In this document: positions 1-9,320 of the stretch, piece after piece
Layout of the letters: each line of letters begins with the position of its first letter
Numbering within the stretch: position 1 is the stretch's first letter
Origin: Chrysophaeum taylorii
Lineage: Eukaryota > Sar > Pelagophyceae > Pelagomonadales > Pelagomonadaceae
DNA: 64,000 nucleotides
Direction: 5' to 3'
NCBI GenBank assembly: GCA_029834535.1
Contig: JAQMWT010000323.1
Span: 62,001-126,000 of the forward strand
Translations under genes and position numbers: made by a program
The notes under the pieces: model-generated
Told to the model about the DNA's origin: nothing
Database searches by the model: none
Seen by the model: the letters and a program-made list of their open reading frames with translations, nothing else

Positions 1-67
1 CACCTGGTCCCAGTAAGTTCACCTGGTCACTAAGTTCACCTAGTCCCAATCTCAAACCCCAGTAAGT

Positions 68-720
68 TCACCTGGTCCCAGTAAGTTCACTTACAGTGCG
101 CGTGTAGACGCCGGGAGGGGGCTTATCGGTATTGCGCAGCACGTGTGGGGTAGGGTGGAGTCGTCGACTCAGAAGAGGATATCCTCGGGGTTGCCGATCG
201 ACAGAGAGCCACGTAGAGCTGGACGTGGCAGAAGACGGGCTTGGGCAAGAGGACGCCGACCTCGCGGGGCGTCTGGCCCTGGCTCTTGTTGATCGTTTGG
301 CGTAGGCGGGCCTTAAGGGATACAGGTTGGAGGAGCCTCGGTGACAACGACACGATCGATCATGTATCTGGTACCGTTGCAGTGGCCGTGCGACGGGTCG
401 AGGTTGCGAAGACATTAAGCTCGCGATCAAAGTCAGCATGCCGTTGGTTGTCAGGGAGTTGAAAACTCTACTGTAAAGAGCGAGGCGTCGTCTTCCGACC
501 CAGCCTAGTCAGCCGAAAAGAACTCCGACGCCTCGTCTCCGGGAAAAAAAGGCCGCGGTCATGCGCGCGTTGTCAGCATCGACAACATCGTTTCGACGGG
601 GCGTGAGAATGGCGCGCTGAAAGAGCCGCCGCGGCTCGTGGAAATAGTCTGCGAGGTCGCCGTAGACGGCTTGGAGGATCACTGTCTGGCTCTCGCGCCT
701 ACCTGATCTCTCGCGCCTAC
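68..720 (-). pseudogene. Helitron PIF1 helicase C-terminal fragment, copy 1
   Basis: On the minus strand one frame carries TINKSQGQT followed by a GVLLPKPVF..QLYVALCR segment, the conserved C-terminal block of Helitron/PIF1 DNA helicases, where a strand of the form KPVFSHGQLYVALSR is usual. Upstream (near 600-700) a second frame encodes the VYGDLADYFHDP..FRRAIL segment that precedes it in intact helicases. Stops and frame changes separate these parts, so it is not translatable as one helicase. Family assignment is by motif recognition only. Confidence 0.7.
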
Positions 721-840
721 CTGATCCTTACTCTCGCGCCTACCTGATCCTTACCCTAAATCGAGGGACAAACAGACAAACAAACAAACAAACAAACAGA
801 CAAACATCTGTCGATTAGTAGTTAGGACAAGTGCAGGCCA

Positions 841-1150
841 GTAAGTTCGCCAGTAAGTTCACCTAGTCCCAATCTCTAACCCCAGTAAGTTCACCTGGTC
901 CCAGTAAGTTCACCTAGTCCCAATCTCTAACCCCAGTAAATTCGGCGTAAGCCCACTCGTGCTCACACGCACTCACCCCACTCTCCTTCGAGCTCGTCGC
1001 TCTCACCTCCGCCAATCTAAGCTGCTTTGATCCGTACACGCCGCTCGCCTTTGCGTTCACTCTAAAAACCCCAGTAAGTTCACTTGGTCCCAGTAAGTTC
1101 ACCTGGTCACTAAGTTCACCTAGTCCCAATCTCAAACCCCAGTAAGTTCA
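841..1150. repeat. Short AAGTTCACC repeat spacer, unit 1/2
   Basis: Dense degenerate tandem copies of CCAGTAAGTTCACCTGGTC and its variant ending CACCTAGTCCCAATCTC fill the spacer between helicase fragments, interrupted at about 940-1070 by a 130-bp non-repeat stretch that recurs at 2000-2110 and, inverted, at about 63920-64000. No coding function is seen. Confidence 0.8.
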
Positions 1151-1800
1151 CCTGGTCCCAGTAAGTTCACCTACAGTGCGCGTGTAGACGCCGGGAGGGG
1201 GCTTATCGGTATTGCGCAGCACGTGTGGGGTAGGGTGGAGTCGTCGACTCAGAAGAGGATATCCTCGGGGTTGCCGATCGACAGAGAGCCACGTAGAGCT
1301 GGACGTGGCAGAAGACGGGCTTGGGCAAGAGGACGCCGACCTCGCGGGGCGTCTGGCCCTGGCTCTTGTTGATCGTTTGGCGTCGGCGGGCCTTAAGGGA
1401 TACAGGTTGGAGGAGCCTCGGTGACAACGACACGATCGATCATGTATCTGGTACCGTTGCAGTGGCCGTGCGACGGGTCGAGGTTGCGAAGACATTAAGC
1501 TCGCGATCAAAGTCAGCATGCCGTTGGTTGTCAGGGAGTTGAAAACTCTACTGTAAAGAGCGAGGCGTCGTCTTCCGACCCAGCCTAGTCAGCCGAAAAG
1601 AACTCCGACGCCTCGTCTCCGGGAAAAAAAGGCCGCGGTCATGCGCGCGTTGTCAGCATCGACAACATCGTTTCGACGGGGCGTGAGAATGGCGCGCTGA
1701 AAGAGCCGCCGCGGCTCGTGGAAATAGTCTGCGAGGTCGCCGTAGACGGCTTGGAGGATCACTGTCTGGCTCTCGCGCCTACCTAATCCTTACTCTCGCT
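1148..1800 (-). pseudogene. Helitron PIF1 helicase C-terminal fragment, copy 2
   Basis: Practically the same sequence as copy 1 (one visible change is cgtaggcggg to cgtcggcggg near 1383), with the same TINKSQGQT and QLYVALCR motifs and the same frame breaks. Identical disablements in both copies show that the fragment was already dead when the unit was duplicated. Confidence 0.7.
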
Positions 1801-1833
1801 CCTACCTGATCCTTACCCTAAATCGAGGGACAA

Positions 1834-1864
<31 letters not shown>

Positions 1865-1877
1865 AACACAAGTGCAG

Positions 1878-2213
1878 GCCAGTAAGTCCACCTAGTCCCA
1901 ATCTCTAACCCCAGTAAGTTCACCTGGTCACCTGGTCGCAGTAAGTTCACCTGGTCAGTAAGTTCACCTAGTCCAAATCTCTAACCCCAGTAAGTTCGGT
2001 GTAAACCCACTCGTGCTCACACCCACTCCTTTGAGCTCGTCGCTCTCACCCCCGCCAACCCAAACTGCTATTATCCGCACGCGCCGCCAATCCTTGAGTT
2101 TACTCTGAAAACCCCAGTATGTTCACCTGGTCCCAGTTTCACCTGGTCACTCAGTCCACCTAGTCCCAATCTCAAACCCCAGTAAGTTCACGTGGTCCCA
2201 GTAAGTTCACCTA
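1878..2213. repeat. Short AAGTTCACC repeat spacer, unit 2/3
   Basis: Same class of spacer as at 841-1150, with CACCTGGTC/CAGTAAGTTC motifs and a diverged copy of the 130-bp core (2000-2110). It is less conserved than the first spacer, suggesting that unit 3 is the older copy. Confidence 0.75.
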
Positions 2214-2815
2214 TAGTGCGCGTGTAGACGCCGGGAGGGGGCTTATCGGTATTGCGCAGCACGTGTGGGGTAGGGTGGAGTCGTCGACCCAGATGAGTAT
2301 ATCTCCTCGGGGTTGCCGATCGACAGAGAGCCACGTAGAGCTGGACGTGGCAGAAGACGGGCTTGGGCGAGAGGACGCCGACCTCGCGGGGCGTCTGGCC
2401 CTGGCTCTTGTTGATCGTTTGGCGTAGGCGGGCCTTAAGCGATACAGGTTGGAGGAGCCTCGGTGACAACGACACGATCGATCATGTATCTGGTACCGTT
2501 GCAGTGGCCGTGCGACGGGTCGAGGTTGCGAAGACATTAAGCTCGCGATCAAAGTCAGCATGCCGTTGGTTGTCAGGGAGTTGAAAACTCTACTGTAAAG
2601 AGCGAGGCGTCGTCTTCCGACCCAGCCTAGTCAGCCGAAAAGAACTCCGACGCCTCGTCTCCGGGAAAAAAAGGCCGCGGTCATGCGCGCGTTGTCCGCA
2701 TCGACAACATCGTTTCGACGGGGCGTGAGAATGGCGCGCTGAAAGAGCCGCCGCGGGTCGTGGAAATAGTCTGCGAGGTCGCCGTAGACGGCTTGGAGGA
2801 TCACTTTCTGGCTCT
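2188..2815 (-). pseudogene. Helitron PIF1 helicase C-terminal fragment, copy 3
   Basis: Third copy, diverged by several substitutions and small indels from the other two (for example a changed stretch at 2285-2315), but retaining TINKSQGQT and QLYVALCR on the minus strand. It lies closest to the first cellular gene, and its terminus CTAACTACTAATCGACAG is duplicated at 2925-2957. Confidence 0.68.
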
Positions 2816-3033
2816 CGCGCCTACCTGATGCTTACTCTCGCGCCCACATGATCCTTACCCTAAATCGAGGGACAAACAGACAAACAGACAAACAGACAGA
2901 CAGACAGACAAACATCTGTCGATTAGTAGTTAGGATCTGTCGATTAGTAGTTAGGATAGCTATCGTCGGACGCGGGGACGAGGTCGACGGACGTCGAGGT
3001 CGCAGCGCGTCTCGCGGAGAAAGCGGCGGCGGC

Positions 3034-4083
3034 ATGAGTGCCACAACTTGCAGCGTGTCGATCGACGAGCTCGGGCGCAGCGCGAGCCCGTTCAACGGGA
3101 TGGTGGAGTACGGGACGCGGACGTTCGAGAGCTCCCTTGCAACGTGGCCATTGTCGGCGCTCGAGGCGCTGCGCGACGACGTCGCCGTGGCCGACTGCGC
3201 GTTGCTGCCGCGAACGTTCTTCGTCGCGGGACGTTCGGTCCCGCGTTGCTCTTTCGAAGCCCTCGCGCTCGCGATCCTCGGACATCACGTCCCGGACGCG
3301 GCGCTGGACGCTGCCGGCGCCGAGTGGTGGGTGCAGCGGCGTCCGCTCGGGCGGGCGTCGGTGCTCGGGAAGAGGTCGCAGCATGGTATCGCCTGGCATT
3401 TCGATAAGGACGAGGAGCTGCACGCGGGCACGGGGTTGTACCTGTCGCCCCAGTTGTCGACAGTGACGTACCTGAGCGACGCGGGCGGCGCAACGGTGCT
3501 GCTGGATTGCGCGGCGCATCCCGCGACGGGCGAGCCGTCGGATTTGCGCCTCGCGCCGCTCCGGAACGCGTCGTGCGAGATCGCGAGGCCAAAGACGGGG
3601 CGTCATCTCAGCTTCGACGGTCGACGCCTCCACGCGGTGGTCCCCGCGCTCGGGCTTTACCCGTCGACCCAGGAGAGCCCGAGACTCTCGTTCCTCGTCA
3701 ATATCTGGATAGGACACTCCCCGCTCGCCGTCGAGCCTTTCCCCGATTGTTTGCTCGACAAGCTCTCGAGGCCGGACGACCGAGTGTTTCGGGGACTCGG
3801 TTTTTCCTTCGAGGCCCCCCGCCCGCCGCTCGAGCTTTCCGTGAGCGACGACGACGCCGATAGGATCCGGGTTGATGACGATGATGATGCCTCCTTCGTC
3901 GCGCTCGCGCTCCCGGCCGACTACCTCGCCGACTACGGCGCTGGAGCTGCAATAGAGGGTGCGCCGCCGGCGCACCGCCTGGTCGTTGGCGACGACCACG
4001 TCCCGCTCGCGACTGTCGTCGTCGGTACCAGGTCTGGGCATCGTGGTGGGGTGGGACACGAATGCAACAGCGGCGGGCCCTGA
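3034..4083 (+). CDS. 2OG-Fe(II) oxygenase-like protein
   Basis: A 349-residue protein with the facial-triad pattern of iron/2-oxoglutarate dioxygenases. Seen are H122-x-D124 (in WHFDKDE), a distal H200 (RRLHAVVP) and a following R217 (SPRLSFLVN) that would bind the 2-oxoglutarate carboxylate. The spacing and the strand TYLSDAGGATVLLD resemble the prolyl-4-hydroxylase-type double-stranded beta-helix. An acidic tail (DDDDD) follows. I chose the ATG at 3034 because the frame is open upstream to 2848 only through transposon microsatellite. Substrate unknown. No signal peptide is visible from this start. It ends 322 bp before the convergent cyclin gene. Confidence 0.7.
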   Translation: MSATTCSVSIDELGRSASPFNGMVEYGTRTFESSLATWPLSALEALRDDVAVADCALLPRTFFVAGRSVPRCSFEALALAILGHHVPDAALDAAGAEWWVQRRPLGRASVLGKRSQHGIAWHFDKDEELHAGTGLYLSPQLSTVTYLSDAGGATVLLDCAAHPATGEPSDLRLAPLRNASCEIARPKTGRHLSFDGRRLHAVVPALGLYPSTQESPRLSFLVNIWIGHSPLAVEPFPDCLLDKLSRPDDRVFRGLGFSFEAPRPPLELSVSDDDADRIRVDDDDDASFVALALPADYLADYGAGAAIEGAPPAHRLVVGDDHVPLATVVVGTRSGHRGGVGHECNSGGP

Positions 4084-4405
4084 TGAAATAATATTTAGGT
4101 GGGTAATTTGATTGGCGGAGGAATAATCGACCTTACGAAAGAGAGCGAACCATATTATAGCCAGCAGCAGCAGCAGCAGCAGCAGACGCGACATCGCTAG
4201 GAAGAATCCCCCGACAATACAATATCGAAGACGGTGATAAAGACTAATCAGATGGAAGGGGTGTAGAATCATCGATGAGGATGTTGGTTTGGTGATTTGG
4301 GGGCGTGGTTTATTTTATGGTTCGATGACGAGGCGCGTCCCTCGTGATCGTGGGATTTAGGGAAGGAGGAGGAATAAAGCGCATACAGGGGGAAGGAGGT
4401 GAAAA
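4084..4405. other. Intergenic spacer between convergent genes
   Basis: Spacer between the oxygenase stop and the cyclin B stop. It contains a (CAG)n run at 4162-4184 and AT-rich patches suitable for two 3' ends. No gene is recognised. Confidence 0.6.
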
Positions 4406-5429
4406 TTAATCAAGGATGGCGAGGTTGATCTGGGCAACGGCGCCATACTTCTCGGAGCTGTACTTCTTTTTGACGGCCTGGAGGCTGGTCCTGGACGTGA
4501 GCATGGCTTCCATGTCCTCGAGGCACATGCGAAGCGCGGGCTCGGAGTACTGGGTGTAATGAAGAAGAGTTGGACTCCAGGCGTTGCGCCCCAAATTTTT
4601 CCGCGCGATATAGACAGCGGAGGCCGCGAGCATCGAGGGGAGGTACTTGAGCATGGAGTACTCCTGGAGCATCCGTTCACAAATGAACGACGCGAGCCAG
4701 ACCATTCGGCGATCAGCGTGACCCGCCTTGAGGTAGCGCATCATGAAGCAGTGGGTGCTCGAGATGGTCATCTTGTAAAAGAGTGCCTTGACCATCTTCT
4801 CCTCCATCAACAAGATCTGCTCCTGAGTGTAGGCCTTGTCGGTGATGTAGACGAGGTCCTTGAGCTCTGGCGGGTAGATCTCTTCGTACTTTGAGGCGAG
4901 GAGCAGCGCGGCGACGCCGACAAGCTGCAGGTTGGACCTTTCGACGATCGTCGTGACGAGGAACCGGTCGATAAGGTTGACCGTCAGGTAGAGCGTTTCG
5001 GGTACGAGCTTGAATTTGAGGTGAACCTCGACTAGCCAATCGATCAGGATAGCCCGCATCTTCTCGTTGATGTGGGTCTGCGCCCCCATGTACGACGGGC
5101 TCACGCTGGTCTCGACCTCCTTTTCGCGGAAGTGCGCGTACCTGCGAGCGGTGGCGGTGGTCGCGAGACGAGTCGAGTCGCTCACATGTCGTTGACGTAA
5201 TCCGTGCACGCTTGGGGGTTCGTCGCGTCGCGGGCGTCGACGTCGTCGGCCTTACGGTCGGACTTGAGGGGCTTCTTCCCTGGCGCCGTCGCGGCCTCGG
5301 ACGCCGCGCTCCGGTTGTTGGCGTCGTTCGTGATATCCTGGGAAGGGCGTCGAGCGCGAAGAGACACACACGACGAAGACTCCTCCTCCTCTTACTCACC
5401 GTGAAGACGCGGCGATGCATCGTAGACAT
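4406..5429 (-). CDS. B-type cyclin, three exons
   Basis: The product is a mitotic cyclin that binds and activates a CDK1-type kinase. The cyclin box is clear: MRAILIDWLVEVH, then LYLTVNLIDRFL and LVGVAALLLASKYEE, and a C-terminal cyclin fold (HCFMMRYLKA). Exons on the minus strand are 5429-5400, 5337-5186 and 5141-4406, giving 305 residues. Introns are 62 nt (GTGAGT...CCCAG) and 44 nt (GTGAGC...CGCAG). Splicing is needed because the second junction rebuilds the conserved YVNDMYAHFRE. The N-terminus is short, and no canonical RxxL destruction box is obvious beyond MHRRVF. The first exon start is inferred; an in-frame extension upstream to 5549 is possible. Confidence 0.88.
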
Positions 5430-5892
5430 CTCGTCGTTGATCAACTGGCTCGGGAGTGAGAGCTTTGGTGGTTGAGTGGCGCGTCGCGTTGTGCGAGCAA
5501 CGACCTTTTCCAACAGAGCTGTGAGAGTTGCACAAAAACCAACTACCACCGCGGTAAGGGGGCAGCACTTCCCCCGAATAACCGTGGCTCCTTCTTCCCC
5601 AAGAAGTGGTTCAACTGTTCAACCGTCTTGCCTCGTAACCCTGATGACGTCACCGGCCTCACGTTTTTTTTTCGATTGGCGCATACATACTGGAAATTCT
5701 CTCATTGCGCCGGGTGGTGCTTATGGACGTCGCCGAAGTGGAGTCAAAATGGGGGTTAAGGCAGGTCTGCGTCAGCATTGTTGAATCCACACATTGGGAA
5801 AGGTAGAGGAGCTCAACTCTTAACACACCACAGACAGGTGATGAGCAGTGGCCCGCTGATAATTTGGGCGTTCCAAGGCACTCCGAGGTGAG
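5430..5892. promoter_or_regulatory. Bidirectional promoter region, cyclin B / CW protein
   Basis: A 463-bp gap separates two divergent start codons, so both promoters must lie here. The interval is less GC-rich than its flanks. No clear TATA box could be assigned. Short open frames within it look like chance. Confidence 0.45.
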
Positions 5893-8169
5893 ATGGGGTC
5901 GCTCCGCCTCGCGATCCTCGCCTCGATGCGCGAGCACGAGGGCCAGCCCCCGTCGCCGGGCAAGGTCGAGCGGAAGCGGAAGAAGGAGGAGAAGGCGGCG
6001 CTCGGCAAGGCGCTCAACGGGTCAGAGGCTGACGCCGTTCCGAGCTCGCCGGGCCGTGCTGCTGCGCGCGCCCTCAACAAGAAAAAGCCGCGGACCGACT
6101 CGCTCGACGAGACCAAGCTCGAGTTTCTCGTCCAGCCCGAGCCCCCGCCGCTCGAGCCGGCGCTCCCGCTTCCCGCGTTGAACGGCCACGACGAGCCGCG
6201 CCCGCCGACGACGAATCATTATTATTATCATCATCATCACGAGAGTAACGGACACGTGGAGGCCGCGGCGCCGGGCGACAAGCGGCGCCGCGATGACGAC
6301 GACGAGCCGCCCGTGGTCCCGGCCAAGAAGAAGCCCCCGGTCGTCGAGCCGCCGCCGGCGCCGCCGCTCTCGGCGCCCGCGAAGAAACCGCCGCCGCCGC
6401 CGCCGCCGCCGCCGGTTCCTGTGCCGCCTGTGGTCGATAAGACGTCGCCGCTGCCGCCCCTCGTGATTAAGAAGAAGCCGCCGCCGCCGGCCGACGAGGT
6501 GCCGGCGCCGCCGCCGTCGCCGGCCGCTGCGGCGCCGTCGCCGGTCACGAAAATGAAGCCTGTACCGCCGGGCGATGTGGCGATGATGCCGTCGCCCGTC
6601 TTCTGCAAGAAGAAGCCGGAGGAGCCCGCGGTGGTGGTGAAGACCAAGCTGCCGGCGGCGGCATCCGAGGTCCCCGACGGGGCGGAGACGGCCGAAACGC
6701 CCCCGGAGCCGGCCGCGGGTCCCGAGCAGCAGCAGCAGCAGCAGCAGCAGCAGATGGTGGTGCCTGAAGCAGAGTTGGGCAAGGTGACGTCGCAAGCGTC
6801 GGTGGAGGAGGAGGACAAGTCAAACAAGAAGAAGTCTGCGTCGCGAAAACGTTCTCGCGACGCGACGCCGGTGGTGCCTGCCGAGCGACGTCCGGGGCGC
6901 GCGGCGGCCAAGGAGGCGACGCGTCGTATCCTCAACCGGCAGTACACGGGCGAGGAGGAGGCGGCGGCGGCAAAGGTCGCGAGCCCGGGGCGGGCGCATC
7001 TCGGGGAGCGTCCGAAGGAGGCGACGTGGGCGCAGTGCGAACGGTGCGGCACCTGGCGACGGCTACCGTCGAGCGTCAAGGCGGAGGCGCTTCCGGAGCA
7101 CTGGTTCTGCGAGCTCAACACGTGGAACCCCGCCGAGGCGTCGTGCGAGGTCGCGCGGCCCGCCAAGAACGGCATCCACAAGGTTGTGAAGAAGCCGCTC
7201 TCGAGGACGGGGTCGGCGTCGTCAGACCTCGACGCGCACCACCTCCACCAGCAGCAGCAGCAGTCGTCGTCGTCGAGTAGTCCCGCGGGGCCGATATTGG
7301 GGAGCCTCCCTCCCGAGAAGGAGGAGGCGCCGTTGTTCCAGTGGGTGCAGTGCGACCGGTGTCAAAAGTGGCGACGATTGCCGGGGGTGGTCGACGCCGA
7401 GCAACTTCCCGAGAAGTGGTTTTGCGTGATGAATCGATGGGACGCCGCGCGGAGGAGCTGCGATGCCCCCGAGGAGGTCGAGGAGGAGGAGCCTGCGCCG
7501 CGACCCAAGACCGTCAAAGCCCGGACGACCGCGGCGAAGAGATCCCGATCGGAGGAGACGGAGTCTCCCCGGCGGCCGGCGCACCCGTCGCCGCGCGTCG
7601 CGGGGGCTCCTCGACCGGCCGACGTTAAGACGGCGCAACGGCCCGAGGGGACCAAGCGACCCAAGCCCGTCTGGAACTGGGTGCAGTGCGAGCGGCGAAC
7701 GTGTCGGAAGTGGCGCCGCCTTCCGCAGGACGTCGCGCCAGAGTCGCTTCCCGACCGATGGGTGTGTTCCATGAACACCTGGGACACGCGCTTCGCGAGC
7801 TGCGCCGCCGACGAGGAAGACGTGAGTGTGTCGTGTGGTACGTCTGATTTATCGCAGGTCGACGAGGTTGAGGACGAGCCGCTCCCCGCGGTACTGCCGC
7901 TGCCGTCGACGAACCGCGCTTCGGGCGGTGCCGGAGGCAAACTCAGCTTCCGCGAACTCATTTTCAACGCCGAAGGCAAACTCCGGCCACCTTTTTCCGA
8001 GCGCTCCAGCGTTACCTCCATCTTTTCCGTCGGTACGCGCCTCGTCAATGGCAAGCTCCACGATATCGAGGCCTACGCGGATTCCCCACTCTACGATCCC
8101 GCCGGCCGTGAATACAACGCCCACAATGCCTCCACTGGCAGGACCTCCAACAGAGGCCTCTTATCCTGA
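5893..8169 (+). CDS. Triple CW-type zinc finger protein
   Basis: A 758-residue, probably nuclear protein. Residues 80-340 are proline-, lysine- and glutamine-rich low complexity (polyP, polyQ at about 280). Three CW domains follow at about 377-420, 481-526 and 595-638, each with the W-x-x-C-x-x-C, WRRLP, W-x-C-x-x-N and final C pattern. The third has CERRTC, with an extra residue between the first two cysteines. CW domains read histone H3 lysine-4 methylation. The region after 640 (FRELIFNAEGKLRPPF) matches nothing I recognise. Bases 7822-7857 look like a 36-nt GT-AG intron that is also in frame, so the protein may be 746 residues. Three CW fingers in one protein is unusual. Confidence 0.82.
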   Translation: MGSLRLAILASMREHEGQPPSPGKVERKRKKEEKAALGKALNGSEADAVPSSPGRAAARALNKKKPRTDSLDETKLEFLVQPEPPPLEPALPLPALNGHDEPRPPTTNHYYYHHHHESNGHVEAAAPGDKRRRDDDDEPPVVPAKKKPPVVEPPPAPPLSAPAKKPPPPPPPPPVPVPPVVDKTSPLPPLVIKKKPPPPADEVPAPPPSPAAAAPSPVTKMKPVPPGDVAMMPSPVFCKKKPEEPAVVVKTKLPAAASEVPDGAETAETPPEPAAGPEQQQQQQQQQMVVPEAELGKVTSQASVEEEDKSNKKKSASRKRSRDATPVVPAERRPGRAAAKEATRRILNRQYTGEEEAAAAKVASPGRAHLGERPKEATWAQCERCGTWRRLPSSVKAEALPEHWFCELNTWNPAEASCEVARPAKNGIHKVVKKPLSRTGSASSDLDAHHLHQQQQQSSSSSSPAGPILGSLPPEKEEAPLFQWVQCDRCQKWRRLPGVVDAEQLPEKWFCVMNRWDAARRSCDAPEEVEEEEPAPRPKTVKARTTAAKRSRSEETESPRRPAHPSPRVAGAPRPADVKTAQRPEGTKRPKPVWNWVQCERRTCRKWRRLPQDVAPESLPDRWVCSMNTWDTRFASCAADEEDVSVSCGTSDLSQVDEVEDEPLPAVLPLPSTNRASGGAGGKLSFRELIFNAEGKLRPPFSERSSVTSIFSVGTRLVNGKLHDIEAYADSPLYDPAGREYNAHNASTGRTSNRGLLS

Positions 8170-8943
8170 GGGTTCCGAACCATTATTATTTCGTCGCCGG
8201 CTTCTTATTAAAACAATGCTTATTTGAGCAATCACACCACCGCTCCGGGTCCGAGGTACACAGGCAGGGGACCACAGCTGCAGTGCCCTGCCCGGTTCCG
8301 GCCCGGCCCTAAAAAGAGCACCATGTTCCAAACCGCCCTCGTGCCGGGGACGGCACCGGCACGGAAATACCGCGCCGAAGAAGTTCCGGCAGGGCACGGA
8401 TGCTAGTATTTTATTACAAATTTTCGCTCTCGCGCTGGCGCGCGACATCACGGCTCTTCGAGATTGTCGCGGTTTTTCGTTTCACTTCTCTTCTCGAGGG
8501 GAGTTCCGATGTGTTTGCGAGCGGTTTCTCCAGGTATATGCTGCGCTCCTTGCGGGCAAAGACGATAAATGGACGATTCCTGCTTAGGCAGACGAGCATT
8601 TCGAGCTCCTCCTATTGGGAGATGAGCGTATCATCGAACGGCCATGACGATGTTTGCAGCGGAGATCACGCGCTTGCAGAATTTCTGCGCTGCAAGTGTT
8701 CCGATCGAGCCTGTCGACGCGCGCACCATGTCCGGAAGGGGGTGTCACCGGCGGCCTTCTGGTAGATTTTGCCGACGTGGAGGGGCATTAGATTAAGATC
8801 GAGGTCGTGTTCTCTCCCGGGATCATTCTATTCCCAGGCGTATCAGCGGACTCCTCGACCTCCTCGATCGGTCCTGGCTCCGGCTCTTCCTCAAGCTGGT
8901 GGCACATCACTACCGGGTTAGGCTCGCCCGAGACCATGATCTC
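8170..8943. other. Intergenic region without recognised gene
   Basis: Contains the GC-rich inverted repeat listed separately and several open frames of 60-120 codons with no recognisable domain. Composition and the neighbouring SINE-like copy suggest old transposon debris. Confidence 0.4.
8285..8400. repeat. GC-rich inverted-repeat element
   Basis: GTGCCCTGCCCGGTTCC near 8291 faces GGCAGGGCAC near 8387, and a tight internal hairpin GTGCC-GGGGAC-GGCAC lies at about 8344. The arrangement suits a small non-autonomous element or a structured 3' end; no target duplication was found. Confidence 0.4.
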
Positions 8944-9110
8944 GTGATTCTTAACTAACTGACAGCCATCTTGTCGTTAACGTTTTCTTCTGCGCCCACC
9001 GGCCATTACCCGTCCCGCTGCGAACGCACCGGCTTCCAACCGGCCCGCCGCGAACAGGTGCCAACCTACGCCGGGAGGACGGATGCCCTCGCATGGCGCA
9101 GGTTCAGAAG
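8944..9110 (-). repeat. Diverged SINE-like copy (GTTA-tail family)
   Basis: Matches the 5' half of the elements at 22796-23128 and 33879-34186 (shared GTAGGTTGG..CCT and GGGACGGG blocks), read on the minus strand, and ends in a short CAGTTAGTTAAG. It is more diverged than the other copies and has no clear target duplication, so it is an older or subfamily member. Confidence 0.6.
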
Positions 9111-9320
9111 GGACCGTCCTCCATCGCTACCGTGCGGTTATTAGCGATCAGACCTTCGCGATAACGACAAAAAAACGGCACAGCACGGACCGTGGCCACG
9201 TGGTCGGCGCCACGTGCGCACGGGCTAGCATCAACAGCAAAGAACCCCAAATTCCCACTAGACATAGTTCCAGGAATGTTCGCTATTATCGAAAGATGTG
9301 GCGAAGAGACCTGCGCCGCG

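Larger units (their letters stand above)
1..2957 (-). mobile_element. Tandem array of three Helitron-like fragments
   Basis: Three consecutive units of about 1.03-1.08 kb repeat here. Positions 1-720 match 1081-1800 almost base for base, and a third copy starts near 2150. Each unit, read on the minus strand, has the short terminus CTAACTACTAATCGACAG (clearest at 2925-2957, doubled), a GTCT/GTTT microsatellite, a broken PIF1-type helicase C-terminus, and a spacer packed with AAGTTCACCTGG-like short repeats. Helitrons encode Rep-PIF1 helicase proteins; only the helicase tail is visible, so these are truncated or captured pieces, not an autonomous element. The near identity of units 1 and 2 implies recent tandem duplication. 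Confidence 0.75.

Noticed and set aside
241-462. Recurrent 73-residue plus-strand open frames in the left array (also 1321, 2363 and inverted at 63445)
   Set aside because: They are the antisense of the PIF1 helicase fragment; conservation follows from the repeat, not from coding.
2944-4272. 442-codon minus-strand frame opposite the 2OG oxygenase
   Set aside because: Arginine-rich shadow frame with no domain; the plus frame has the H-x-D...H...R pattern.
6022-7181. Long minus-strand frames opposite the CW protein
   Set aside because: Low-complexity shadows of proline/GC-rich coding; no motif.
8400-8765. 121-codon plus-strand frame
   Set aside because: No domain, unusual composition and no start context; probably chance.
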